A stretch of 64,000 nucleotides of DNA, taken from NCBI GenBank assembly GCA_019022495.1, contig JAFEKR010000016.1:558001-622000 (forward strand), in the 5' to 3' direction. The notes beneath the pieces are model-generated. The model did no database searches and was not told where the DNA came from. It worked only from the letters and a program-made list of their open reading frames with translations. A program made the position numbers and the translations under genes. Origin of the DNA: Epichloe hybrida. Taxonomy: Eukaryota; Ascomycota; Sordariomycetes; Hypocreales; Clavicipitaceae. Positions 41,150-53,000 of the stretch are shown piece after piece; within the stretch, counting starts at the first letter, position 1; every line of letters begins with the position of its first letter.

Positions 41150-41446
41150 TGTTGGAGCAAGCATGATGTCAATTTATCGTACGCGATTTCCTTGTGAGGG
41201 TTGACAGCGTGGCCGACCCTGACCGCGATCCTGACCGCGCCACGGTCAGCGCCGCGGGCGATGTGGCTTCTTATCACGTGGTTGCCCGCGACCCCCTCTC
41301 CCTAATATAAATCGCGCACTAGACCCCTCTTTTAGCTCTCTTTTCCCTCTTTCTTAGATAGCTTGGATTAGATAAATCATACCTCTTCCCTAGGCCACAC
41401 GTTGTACCCGTTACTTGTGAGTAAACGGTATCCTGTGATACCAACA
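41150..41446 (+). mobile_element. Probable solo Copia-type LTR
   Basis: A 297-bp segment that begins TGTTGG and ends CCAACA, the short inverted ends typical of Copia LTRs. The flanks are ACTTC on the left (41145-41149) and AGTTC on the right (41447-41451), a five-base target duplication with one mismatch. Inside there is a TATA-like box (aatataaatcg near 41303) followed by a pyrimidine-rich tract, as in LTR U3/R regions, and the right end contains a ggtatc...gatacc inverted repeat. No internal gag or pol coding region is present, so only an isolated LTR remains. Without a second copy to compare, this is an inference from structure. Confidence 0.55.
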
Positions 41447-41875
41447 AGTTCCCATCTTCGCAATCCTGCAACGAAACCATGCCAAATCTCCCCTCCTCAA
41501 CCATGGCGGCCCATGAATATATCCCTTCGCCGGGGTGAAAGGGCGTTTCCCTCCTCACATGATGGGGCTCAAGAATATATCAAAACTGCGTCCTTGTTGC
41601 TCGGGGAAAGATGCCGAAAACACCTCGACGCGAGGCTGGAGAACACGACCTATCATAACGGGACTTGTTAATGCAGCATGTCTAGGGAGACTCAATTCTC
41701 AGAATCGACCATGCCACGTGCAGACGCAGTTACATCCTGAACATTATTATGCTTGTTTACATGCTCACAGGTAGCACAGACGTTGCAAGTCGTTTATCGC
41801 TTTTGACCAGATGCGGGGAAACGACAAAAGCAAGCTGGTCCAAGTTGGAGAAGGGTATAAACGGGTATAAACGCG
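41447..41875. other. Spacer between LTR and fold-back element
   Basis: About 430 bp without recognised coding sequence. Just before the hairpin there is a 10-bp direct repeat (gggtataaac, twice, near 41854-41873). Confidence 0.4.
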
Positions 41876-42125
41876 CTCTATAACAAGCTATATATAAACA
41901 GGCGCAAGATGTAAAGAAGGGCAACCCGGGGCCAATTCTACCTTACAGGCAGTCTTATCGCTATGCACACCAAGCGCGACATACATAACATTAACTCCAA
42001 TAGCTCCAAAGAGGAAGATGCCGCTTGTTGGTGTGCATAGCGTTGAGACTGCCTGTGAGGTAGAATTGCCATTGGGTTGCTCTTTTTTGACTCTTGCGCC
42101 TATTTATATATGGCTTGTTATAGAG
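41876..42125. mobile_element. Fold-back (hairpin) MITE-like element
   Basis: Two arms of about 101-104 bp are inverted copies of each other: 41876-41976 and 42022-42125, with a 45-bp loop. The outer ends are ctctataacaagc and gcttgttatagag; further matches include aggcgcaaga/tcttgcgcct, and the inner ctatgcacacc/ggtgtgcatag. Arms differ by scattered substitutions and small gaps. No transposase is encoded. A clean target-site duplication was not found. It may be a non-autonomous DNA transposon, or a hairpin RNA source. Confidence 0.8.
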
Positions 42126-43500
42126 GGGTAACAATCACCCTCACCCCCAGCAAGGCTAATAAGTAATAAGGCTCTCTTGTGGTCCGTCCAGCACATGAAT
42201 CGCAAAAGTGGTATACGGGGGGAAAGCTGTCGTCACCTGCGTAATTTGGAGTTTCTGCGTCATCCTTGACTGGAGGCTGCAAGGCAAAGAGAAAGTCGGG
42301 CAACTTATGGAGCCCTCGCTTTCGCCGTATTCCGTACGTGACTGCCTCACGATAAGGCTTACAGGGTCGTAGACGGCACCGCCAACCGCGACCATGTGGT
42401 TTCAACGGTGATTGTTAAGTTCCTAAGGAGTCGGACAGTGAGTGCCGTCTTGCTTGAATGGTCTGGGTGGATACTTTGACGAAACCGACTGAGTCGCATT
42501 GGAACCCGAGCAGCATATCTATCCAAAGCTCCGTCTCCCAAACGATCCAACAATGCGAGATTCTTGAGGCTGCTTCGGCGGGTGCGTGCGTGTTCGCCCA
42601 CTTTGAATAGAAGGTAGAGAGAGTTGTACCGGAGTACATCAAGCATTCCTCTTCAATAGAAGATAGCATGTGGGTCCGCGGCTGAGATGGGTCCAAATTC
42701 GAGAAGGGCATGTGCTGCTGTTCGAGACCGTACACTATTAATAGGCCGGGGGCTGTCACGGCGTGAATGACAGCATCTTTAGCATCTTTCCTGCAAGGGC
42801 GCCGAATAGTGCGCGAGGCAGCTTTGCTTTTCGGTGGCAGCTTTGTTACTAGCGGGTCGACGACTCATTGCGGTCTCGTGAGCTGACAATGAGTCGCATT
42901 TCTCAGTGCCATATCCGCGAGAGAAGACTTGCGAGGAGTCACTCGAGCACTTTGTCCAGCTTTTAGCGGGAAAAAAACTAGAGGCCGCGTTAAAATATAC
43001 TGAGTCGCCATGGAGTTTTTTAAAAAAAAAGTCACTCTATTGAGTATGTATTCATCTCTGTCTGTGTAGCAAGGTGTAGCAAGGTGTAGCATTTATTTAC
43101 AGGACAATTGTAGAAGAGAAGAGAGTTATCAAGAGAACTTGAGAAACATGGAACTGTAGCCCACGTCTTGGGCACATTTCATTCTTGCCACCAGTCCACA
43201 ATGACCGGAACCCAAATCCGTACCGTGGCCAACAAACGTCTAGTATCAGCCCCCGTCATCATGAGAGCGGTCTATCCGCCCGAGCATCCCATCTGCACTA
43301 AAGAGTGTATGCTTTCTCTGGCTGTGCTTCAGAGTTCTCGTGTCTCGCCAGACCTTATGCAGGTCTCAAGTCAGGCCCCCTCAGTTTATCCCCCCGCAAG
43401 GGGCTCAGGAGTCAGAAGTCCACAACCAAAAGTATACAGAAGGAAAGAAGCAAAGAAGGCGTCCGCCACACCCAAACCAACCCTGTCAAACACTGAGTCT
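42126..43500. other. Repeat-flanked region with no supported gene
   Basis: ORFs at 42118-42405 and 42415-42759 (minus) have no known domain. A 10-bp unit (gtagcaaggt) is repeated near 43066-43088, and a run of A9 occurs near 43022. Composition and position next to repeats suggest relic DNA. Confidence 0.45.
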
Positions 43501-44116
43501 CTAGTGTGTTATCGCTGTAAAAGCCTGGATCCCCGAGGGGTCGTATACATAATTTGAATCCTGGTAATAGGCTTCTTCACCACCGCTACCGCTGTAGGTC
43601 GGTGTTTTAAAGAGACCATGCCCGTATGCGATATATTGTGGTCCCGAGTATTGGTCGTCTCCAACAAAGGTATTATTGCCGCTGCTTCGTGGACTCTGGT
43701 CTTCATGCCCTCTGATAATCGCCACGCCCCAGTTGACATTTCCCCACGGCAGGCCGGATAGCTCAGTGTCAAAGCTAAAGTCGGTTGGTGAAGGTATACG
43801 ATAACAGTTTCCAGCATTTTCTTGGTTGCAAATCTCTCTTTCTGCTTTCTCTTTGTTTTGTCGAGCTTTTTCGCCTGTGCCACAATGGTCAGTATATGCC
43901 AGAAGCATGTGCATATTCACCTGGTTACTTACGAAACTTGCGCTGGGCAATACGGTTCTGAATGCGCCTTCTCTCCTCTGGATCCGTAATATCCGTCCAG
44001 GATTTATCTTTGGAAATAGATTTCGACTTTCTTGACTGTGCGGCGGGAAGCTTTTTGGCGGATGATGTGCTGCTTGTACTGCTGTGTGAGCTGAGTCTCG
44101 TCATTTTGGCCGTCAT
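43501..44116 (-). CDS. Small bZIP-type transcription factor with a degenerate zipper
   Basis: Two exons, 44116..43933 and 43874..43501, give 185 residues. The basic region spans the splice: DPEERRRIQNRIAQRKFR then EKARQNKEKAER, matching the fungal bZIP 'NRIAQRKFREK' DNA-binding signature (about 46-75). The expected leucine heptads do not follow: the next residues are EREICNQENAGNCYRI, with no Leu. The N-terminus is Ser/Thr-rich (HSSTSSTSSAKK) with basic KSKSISKDK. The C-terminal half is Gly/Tyr/Ser-rich with no recognised domain. The donor is GTAAGT and the intron 58 bp. Either a Met at 44116 or one four codons later could be used. Likely nuclear; target genes unknown. Confidence 0.85.
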
Positions 44117-47100
44117 ATTTGGAGTTTTGGGGGAACTTTTTGATTCGATATTTGGCGAGAGATCCTTTCCGATATGATTCCAGGGTGGCTTCTATACTGA
44201 TGGAACAGAGTCAACGATCGTTGATTCGGCCCCTCCAGCTTGGTGAAAGTCGACTTGTTTGAAGCAGCGCCGAAATATTTCAATATTTAGGAGGGGGGAC
44301 CGGGTGAAACGATGTTGTAGATTCGGACTTCAAGAGTAACGATGTTAAGTATGTGCAAGTTTACGAATAGAGTGGTTTTCTTATAGAGAATGAAAGGAGA
44401 TATGTCGTATCACTTGACTCAGTCAATCAACAACGTGGTTATGAAGTGCTGTGAACACAAACAACGATGAAAATGAACTTTTGAATCTTTTTGTAATAAA
44501 GCAACGAGGGCTCGGGGTCTAATAAATCACCGTCCAGCCATTAAGCCTTCACGGCCAAGGTACCAGGGTGTCCCATTTGGCACTCGTCGATCTGCAAGGA
44601 CAACAAGCCCCCCCCAAATCATAAAATAACTACCTGGAGGTGTGTGGCGGTTGGCACTGGGTCACGTAAATGATCCTTGTTTGTTGTGTTGTAGGGCAGG
44701 CAGACTAGATAGAATGGTACGGAGCACACATGCCCATCGTGGTGCGAATATCAGCATACATTGCAGCACGCCGGGAAATGGCGTGGTGACACAGGCGGAG
44801 AGAGTCTGGATCCCCTGTTGCCTGCCGGGAGCCAACGACGGGATGGAGGGAGGGTGTGTGCAGGAACTGCTGCGTCTGGACTTGTTGCCGGGGCGTGAGG
44901 AAGGCAGGCAGAATCCAGTATGGCTTGTGCTATCACATTCGGCGAACGAACCCTTCACCGTCCCGATATCAGAGTCAGCCAGCTAATAAGCATAATCAGC
45001 CTTGTGTGGCCAGGGACCAGAGTACAACGAGGAGGGGGGGCCAACACAACAGGAACGAGTCGGCGTGGGTGCGCGACAACCCTGTTCGTGATGCGACGTG
45101 GGCTGGAAGAACAGCTTCAAGTTGGGGAATCATGGATGGGGACATGCGATAAAGTCCAGGCTTCGGCAAGAAATGGTGACGATGCATTCTGGGTGATAAA
45201 CCGGACTGAACTGTGGTCGCGAAGAAGGCAGGAGCGTTCTGACTGGCGTTTACAGGGCAGGTGCACAGACGGTTCCTGCCATGCCAAAGCTTTCAATGTT
45301 TCGTCATATAATTTTAAAAGAGGTCTTTGCTGAATTTTTTGGACTTTGACTTTGACTTCGACTTTGGCTTCGGCTTCGGCTTCGGCTTTGACTTTGGCTT
45401 TGGCAGTCGAACTTCTCAGAGGATTTTTCGAAGCACTTGCTTCCACTGATACGTTCAGAAGAACGCTTGTGACACCGCTTCCCAGGGCGTATCAACGGAT
45501 GTGCAAGGGTCTCGTTGTTCTCTTGTTGAGACCAAGACTGAATTCGACAAGGTGCCATTCTGCTCAACAACTCCCGCAACGCGAAGGGACGGCGTCGCTC
45601 GCAAATTCATCAGGAATTTATCTGCAAGGCGTTACGCGCCATAGCTGACCAAATCGGGCCATGAGGCGAAGTCAGAGAGCTGGAGAGTGCCGCGGGCCGG
45701 GGCCGCGGGCCACAAGCTTGCCCTGTCTCTGCTCGTTGCGTTGACGAATGATATCTTGGAATCGAGCATGATGTTGGTGTGGACCAAACCCAAAACTAGA
45801 GTGCCTGTCCGGAAGTTTTTTTTTACTTTTTTTATAGTCTGTAGCTCTTTCATCCTCGGGCCAGTGGGCGATGAGGATGGCGTTTGGACTAGACCAATCA
45901 AGAGCCCAACGTTGATTTGTATTATGGATTGTGGCCCCCCTTGGCGATGAGACTCAGACTGGACACTCCAATCAGACAAGAACGCCGGCCACTGCCGCCA
46001 TGAAAGCGATCAATAAAGCCATGCACATGCACGCTATGCAAGGCCGATGACTACCTGCCTGAAAAAAGAACGTCTCATTCCGGGGTCAAAAGCTCAGCTG
46101 AACGATGTTACCAGCACGTTGAGGCAGTGGCTCTATTTTGCGGGGCCGTATGACGCCGGAACCTTGTGACGGTTCGCCTTGGAAATCCGGTTCGGGGATT
46201 TGTCGCGGTTATTATTCTCAAAGACAGGTCAAGGGGATTATTCTTTCTCGTTTATCCCAGGTAAAAAACATATTCTTGACAGTTCCTAACCGCCCGGCGC
46301 CCAACTCGTTCTGCAAGAAGTTCAACCTGGCAAAATGTTCGACCCGCCTAACCTGTGAGCCTGTGTTAGCAACAAGCGAGGACTGGAGGGCAAGTTTATT
46401 ACAACAAGGGACACCTTTCCAGATATGGAGAGTGCAAAAGAGTAGGGATGAGACGGGATCAGACGGCCAGCAAGCCCTCAGCGAACGCCAACCACCGCAC
46501 GTCCTGGCGACGAAGGGGGGATCCCACGTTGGGGGCCACGCTCGCTACTTTGTATACGAGTTACCCATCGGGCCATCGCAGAAGTGCCCGTTCTCGAAGG
46601 GTCAGAGAACCTTCGCATGACCCGGTTGCTTTGCCAAGGCAGGCATGCAGACGACGGTCAGAACTTCAGCCGCAAGCAGCCACGTTAATTGTAATACGCT
46701 AGGGTTCTTGGGTGTGCGAAGCGTGTGATGAAGACCTTTTGCGGGTGGCGCACTCTGTACGGAGTATGCTCCAGGCATTCCCGTACAATGCTGTCGGATA
46801 AATGCATGTTTGTCTTGATTCGGTCTATTTGACGCGAAAACCGTGATAGTGTTTTTGTCGGTCACATCAGGTTCCACGACTCCAGATCGAACTGGTCTCG
46901 CAGGATAAACTTTATATAACTGGAATTGCCCGAGAAATTCGAGAATGACACACCACACCGCCTTTTGACGTATTCTATCGTCATCAGCCCTACGAGCACG
47001 GAAGAACAGATGCAGGGCTCGGCAGTGACAAAATTGCCCGACTTGTCGTTGTCGCTGCTGCCTGGATTGGGTGTAGCCGATGGGGATGTGATAGGAAAGA

Positions 47101-48812
47101 AACGCATTCCATTTGGCGCATGTCCCTGCAGTCGGGCATGGGCAGGTAGGGCCCTTGAGCTTTGCGGGTGGACGCGTGCGTTGCCTGATTCATTTTCCAC
47201 GGCATGTTTGTCGAGGGTGTTGTGTTATACTCCCTCCTGATGCTTTGACATTAGACACTCGGAATCAAGCGAGTTGGTTTGTGTGCCTGGTGGGATTTTG
47301 TGGACAATATTGGGTCGCCAAATTGACCTTTGATGAGGGGGTGTTTTCTGTAAGGCGTTCGAACTTTTCACCTTTTTACCTTTTCAAGAAGCTAAAGACA
47401 TGGCGTGCAGAAAGAAAAGAAGCACCACGTAAGCCTTGACGACGGAGAATCAAGCGCTGTGACTCAAACAGGCCCATTGAGCCGCAAGAGATGGCGCAGC
47501 GACGCTCGCGCAACGCAAGCATCATCGCCTCCTTTGTTATCTCGGCTCGTCAGACAGTCAGGGCGGACGAGTTCGGTTCACAAGAACAAGTTTTTTTGGG
47601 GGCCAGACGGTGAGCCCATTTTCAGCCCTGCGCAAAGAGTTTCAAGACTTGGCCGACGAAACTGCTCATCGCCCGACAAGGGATAATTTGGTAGTTTCGT
47701 AGACTAGGACCGAAGGCGGCGAAGTACGGAGAATACGGGACAGACCTTCAGCCCAAATTGTGTTGATGATATTCATGCATGTAGCCCACGCACGTGGCGT
47801 CATGGTATCTGCACCATCACGGTTGCGTCATCCGGTGAGAACAGAGGAAGATGAGCATGGATAGGAATAATGAAAAAAGACCGAGACATCTCCTTCTTTT
47901 TTGGACAAGACAGCTTCGCTTATGCCGTTGATGTCATCCACCCATCGTGAACAGGGTACGGAGTACAGCATTGCATGCCCTTTTCGTCGCAGGTTTTCCC
48001 CGTTAACCCGGGGGGATTACCCCATGCGTCTTCATCTGCGACGCAAGTACAGGATATTATGCACCATGTTACATATACTGCAATTGTGGCAGGAAACGCG
48101 ATGCAATGATGGACCAAGTGAGGAAGTTTAATTTCTTTCTTCTCCACTGATCTTTCCACCACTTTGCGTGGTCGTTTGTCGCAGCCGGGCAGGTTGTTGC
48201 GATGGAGGGGGCGTGTATCTCTTTCCGCCACATTGGGACGGATACTGGCCAGGATGTCCCAGTATATGGGGGGCTTGGAACTGGTAATATTTCTTTGGTA
48301 GTAGAGCTCGGGCAAGGGGACCTTTTCGTGGGTGGGAGAGGGTGCTAGAAATGAGTAAAGAGAGATTTGAGGTTTGAGGTTTGTGGTAATTGGTGATGTT
48401 TTAAAAGCGTAGGGTAGGCAGGGTAAGAATTCTGTAGCCTTTGGACCAGGAACGAATCAAGTGATAGGTTCGAGGTCGCCTGGGCACTTGTTTGGATTCG
48501 TTTGTGATCATACCTAAAACGGGAAGATGCCACAGCGCGAGATTGGCTATTCAAATGTGCTGGAGGGAAACACGAGGGCGCTAGAGGAATTTGACCTGAA
48601 GTTGAGATCTTTCCGCGGCTTGGAAGTGCCATGATGCTGACATCCCGTAGGTGATTTTTCCATTCGGCACCTCGAGATCGTGTCACAGTGTTTGACGGCC
48701 CAACAGCCCCAATTTTGCCGAGGATACAAAATCTAAAATACAACGGCCATGCCGGCAAAATTTACAGCCCCGGGACTCCCTTATCAACCTTCTAGTCAGT
48801 CACGCAACCACA
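44117..48812. other. 4.7-kb region with no recognised gene
   Basis: All ORFs are below 165 codons without family motifs, and most overlap on opposite strands. There is an imperfect hexanucleotide tract (gactttgacttcggcttcgg type) at about 45340-45402 that creates Ser/Gln/Arg and Leu/Ala repeats in translated frames. An ORF at 47405-47686 (plus) has no recognisable domain. No rRNA, tRNA or transposase signal was seen. Confidence 0.5.
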
Positions 48813-49505
48813 TTACATCTTCGCCATCATCTCAGCCTCCCGCTCTGCTCTGCGCTCTGTGGAGCGACGCTTGAAGCGAACCTCTGCCCTGCGACGCTCA
48901 CCACCATCAATCTTTCTTCCTTGGCGTTTCTCCCACATGCCCTCTGTGACTTTGACGACAGCACCTGCTTCCTCTGGAAGTGGCGTGGCGTAGGGACCAG
49001 CTATTGACTTGAGACCGCGGACTGTGTAGCCCTTTGGTCGCGGTAGGCTTTCCGCAGCTGCGGCACCGCTGCCATCTTCGCCGCTCGGAATATTTACTAC
49101 CCATTTCGCGTCACTGACGACCGAAGCGGGCGGTGTGGCTACCTTCAAGAGGGCCTGTCCGTCGTTGACGAATTCGAAGTCTCCTCCGGGGCCGAGCGCC
49201 CCCTTGCGGTACCGCTGCATCCATTGGAGCAAGTATCTTCGATTCCGTGGAGGCTCGATACCGAGTTCTTTGAGTTCAAGCGACGTGAGGGAGAACAGAG
49301 ATTCCCATGAGGGGAACTTGGAGGCGTATTTGTTGAGGCCACGCCCAATGAGGGTCAGGAAGGTTGGGACGTCGGGAACGAAGGGTCGCGGCTGGGGGAT
49401 CGCATGCGGTGGTCTCGTTTTATGAAGTAATCTGCTCTGCACGTTGTTGAGGCAGGTGTTTGGGGCGAAGAGGCGAAATGAAGCTCGGAGTGTGGGAGCT
49501 TTCAT
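48813..49505 (-). CDS. MRPS41: Mitochondrial small ribosomal subunit protein mS41
   Basis: Mitoribosomal small-subunit protein with the IGR motif (yeast Fyv4). Single exon, 230 residues. N-terminal residues 1-37 form a presequence (MKAPTLRASFRLFAPNT, then LLHKTRPPHA). The IGR/SAM-like domain occupies about 46-110: FLTLIGRGLNKYASKFPSW, LFSLTSLELKELGIEPPRNRRYLL (shown in part) and WMQRYRKG. The C-terminus is strongly basic (GGERRRAEVRFKRR) with an Ala/Glu tail ending EAEMMAKM. The Met at 49505 was chosen because it starts the presequence; the frame open up to 49655 lies in the leader. Head to head with IRC20-like gene. Confidence 0.92.
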   Translation of the reverse strand: MKAPTLRASFRLFAPNTCLNNVQSRLLHKTRPPHAIPQPRPFVPDVPTFLTLIGRGLNKYASKFPSWESLFSLTSLELKELGIEPPRNRRYLLQWMQRYRKGALGPGGDFEFVNDGQALLKVATPPASVVSDAKWVVNIPSGEDGSGAAAAESLPRPKGYTVRGLKSIAGPYATPLPEEAGAVVKVTEGMWEKRQGRKIDGGERRRAEVRFKRRSTERRAEREAEMMAKM

Positions 49506-50049
49506 GATGCTGTCAAAAGTCGTTAGCATCCTGGGTTGATGCGGCGAGAATCTACGATGATCGAGTCCCCAATGCAACTGGAAGAATCGTATTTGTTGGC
49601 AGTGGGAAAGAAAATACCCTGAGGAATGATGGCTTGGCAAGATGTGCCGCGCCAATTGCCTGTATTAGTGGTTGATATTGGCTTATTTCAAATCGCTTTG
49701 TCAAAGCTCCTGGCGAGGGGGCCATGGGCCATCATCAACCTTGAAATTCGACAACTAGAATCCTTATGTAAGCAAGGCTGGCCTTTTTTTTCGGGATATC
49801 AATTGGGGCGTTGCTCATCTTTGATTGGTTCCTGCGAGCCGGGTGGTGGGCAGCCAGCCGTTCGGCTGAGGCTTGGCGCGCCGAGTGTAAGGCAGCTGCC
49901 GACTTCATTACTTCCCTCATTTCTTCTTCATACTTCTCTCACTCCCGACTCGTGCACGAGAAGAATGTTCAAGATGAAATGACTGTGAAGCCTGAACTTT
50001 TCAAGCGGAACGAGACAAGCATTCCTTACAGTCCCGCTATGTATGCAAA
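49506..50049. promoter_or_regulatory. Divergent promoter mS41 / IRC20-like
   Basis: 544 bp between divergent start codons. Short ORFs on both strands lack features. No defined motif reported. Confidence 0.4.
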
Positions 50050-53000
50050 ATGCCCAAAAAAGCTGCGAAGCGACGACCACTGAAGGTGGCGACGCCATCA
50101 AGTTTAGAAGTAGCAATCGATGGTACGTGAATTTCGCCATGAATTTGCGCACGGAGCTGACTGTTAATCTCTGTAGGCTCTATACCATCTACAGTCTCCG
50201 AATATTTTGCCACTCTTCCTTCGGAGAACGGACATGGAGCTTCTGCCGATGTAGATCCGTCCCCGAAGCGTCGCAAAATGAAGACTGAACCCTTCTTGCC
50301 AATTTGCGTCGCAAAAGGAGAGATCCAGTTCACTCGCCGGGTCCTTGAAAGAGATTGTGCCGCATTTGCAAAATCTTGCGAAAATGTGGGAGAATTCATG
50401 AAAATGACGTTGCCCCAGCCGGGGCAATTACTCATATCATCTCGACCGAAAGCTCCGGTGGGCTTCTTATCGGTAATTTTTGCTTTGAGACCGGAAGAAC
50501 TGGACGAAAAGTCTGCTCTCATTCTTGACGTTGGTGGCACAAATAATAAGCGGGACGGCCCAGGCGACATTTGGATCGGGGCGGCGTTGACGTTGACATG
50601 TCGGGACGGCCTGATTACCTTTGATATATCGCTCCAATTGAACTGGAACGAGACCCCTTCGCCTTATTACTCACTTCCCAATTCAAATGAGAGGAAAATC
50701 ACAAGTCGTCTGATTGACTGCTTTTGGCCCAATGTCGATCACGAGAACGAGTCAGCCTGGTCACCGACACACTTCTACGAAGCGGCACACGTTCCGTCCA
50801 AGGTTGACAAAGTTCCGGACATTGTTGTTCCGGGTCTAGCATCCACCCTGTTTCCGTATCAGAAGCGCACACTGCAATGGCTTCTCGCCAGAGAGGGTGT
50901 GATGTGGTCGCAAGAAGAAGCTAGGCTTCAGGCCTTGTCTGCGAAATCACGATCAACTTCGATCGACAGTTTTCGGACGGTACGAGAAGCCAGCGGGAAT
51001 GCCGTGTTTGTAAGCGACGTATTTCAGACCGTCACGAGGGACCCCCTCTCTTACCAACGGGCGGATGAGCATGTGAAAGGGGGCATTCTCGCAGAGGAAA
51101 TGGGGTTGGGAAAGACATTGGAGGTCCTAGGTCTTATTCTTCTACATGGTAGAATGAATGTCCAAACAGAACATAATGGCCACGGTACAGACGGGCTAGT
51201 TCCCACGGGAGCTACTCTTATTGTTACTCCCGAGTCTCTGCGGCAACAGTGGATCACGGAAATTGCGCAACATGCTCCCAGCTTGCGAGTCAAGCATTAT
51301 CAAGGGTGCAAGAAAATTCGAGACGGGGACGAGACAGCGATAGTTGAGGAGCTCTGTCAATACGACGTGGTGATCACAACGTACTCTGTACTCTCTGCGG
51401 AGCTTCATTATGCGCTAGAACCACCGCAGAGGTCTCGGCGGTTCGAGAGAGCATACCATCGTGCAACGTCACCGTTGGTCAAGATATCGTGGTGGAGGCT
51501 ATGCCTTGATGAAGCGCAAATGATCGAGAATGGGTTCAGTCAATCAGCTTTCGTCGCTCGAGTTCTTCCTCGTACCAACGCGTGGGGCATCACTGGAACC
51601 CCAGTAAAGGATGATGTCAAAGACTTGTTTGGGTTGTTACTATTCCTCAGATATGAACCGTACTGTTCTGCTTCTCAGGTATGGCAAAGCCTAATCACAC
51701 AACATAAACGACTGTTCCAGCAAATTTTCAACTCAATAGCTCTGCGACACACAAAATCCCTCGTTCGAGATGAGATTCTCTTACCTCCGCAAAAGAGGTA
51801 TGTTATTAGCATGCCATTCACTGCGGTCGAAGAACAACATTATCAGTCGCTCTTTAAAGACATGGCGGAAGAATGTGGGCTTGACGTCGATGGTACACCG
51901 AAAACAGACGATTGGGATCCAGAAAATTACGAGGACGTCATGAGAATATGGCTAAATCGGCTACGTCAAACAACACTACATCCAGAAGTTGGCATTTACA
52001 ATCGCCGGCTTTTAGGCTACAATAAAGCAAGGCCGATGAGAACCGTTGAGGAGGTGCTTACTGCCATGTTAGAACAGAGCGAAACCGCTCTCAGAACTGA
52101 AGAAAGAGCCTACCTGCTCACTCGCTTGACAAGAGGCCAGCTGTACGAGAACAGTCCTCGCGTGAAGGAAGCCATGATACTGTGGGAGGATGTGAAAAAA
52201 GACACAGAAAGACTGGTATCAGATGCCAGGATAAAATTAAAGGATGCCATTCGCGAACATGGTGGAGAGGAGGCTGTTAAAAAGGCAGAAGAAGAAGAAG
52301 AAGAAGAAGAAGAAGAAGAAGAAGAAGAAGAAGAAGAAGAAGAAGAAGAAGAAGAAGAAGAAGAAGAAGAAAAAGAGAAAATCCGCGATTTGTCCGAGAC
52401 GGACGACGACGAGCCCGATGAGTCGGAAACGAAGGGCAAAGTTGGTGAATGTCGTCGAAGGCTTCGGTCAGCGCTCGAGTTGCACCACAGAGCCGTTTTC
52501 TTCTGCGCAAATGCTGCGTTCCAGGTCAAGGATAATCAAGAGATGACTGAACCAGACTCGGAAGAGTTTCAGCGCTTAAAAAAGCTAGAAGATGAAGGGT
52601 ACACTTCAGCCAAAGTTTTGAGGCAAGAGATCCTCAGAGAAAGTAACCGAAAAGCGACTCGATTCATGAACAAAATTCGTCGTATGGCCTCCAAACAAAC
52701 ATTCACCGAAATACCCGAGCTCGTCATAAACCCCCAGAAGGGCATTGAAAGCGGTCGCATCGTGGCCAATTTGGAAGTGCTCTATGGGGAACTAAATGAA
52801 CAGGCAAGCGTTGTCGATGAATGGCGCGAAGAAATTGTGCAGCTGCTCCTCCGACCACTAGTCGATGAAGACGAAGAGGAAGAGGAAGAGGAAGTCGAAG
52901 TCGAAGTCGAGATTACAGGAGAGGAGCTTGGAGACTCTGCCAAATTCCAAGATTTGCTCATGGTTTACGTGACTACTCTGAGAGCTGCAATTGCTGACCG

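Noticed and set aside
41319..41558. 79-codon minus ORF overlapping the LTR candidate
   Set aside because: Crosses the proposed LTR boundary and has no motif of a retroelement protein.
42118..42759. Minus-strand ORFs next to the fold-back element
   Set aside because: No known domain or transposase motif; one overlaps an arm of the hairpin.
42900..43100. Possible second LTR in the repeat island
   Set aside because: Short direct repeats only; no TG...CA ends with matching flanks were found.
45304..45648. ORFs with Ser/Gln/Arg repeats that resemble an SR protein
   Set aside because: The repeat comes from a simple hexanucleotide tract; no RNA-binding domain is present.
46138..46620. 160-codon plus-strand ORF
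   Set aside because: No family motif; odd composition (many Cys, Trp, Arg), overlapped by other open frames. Likely chance ORF in GC-rich DNA.
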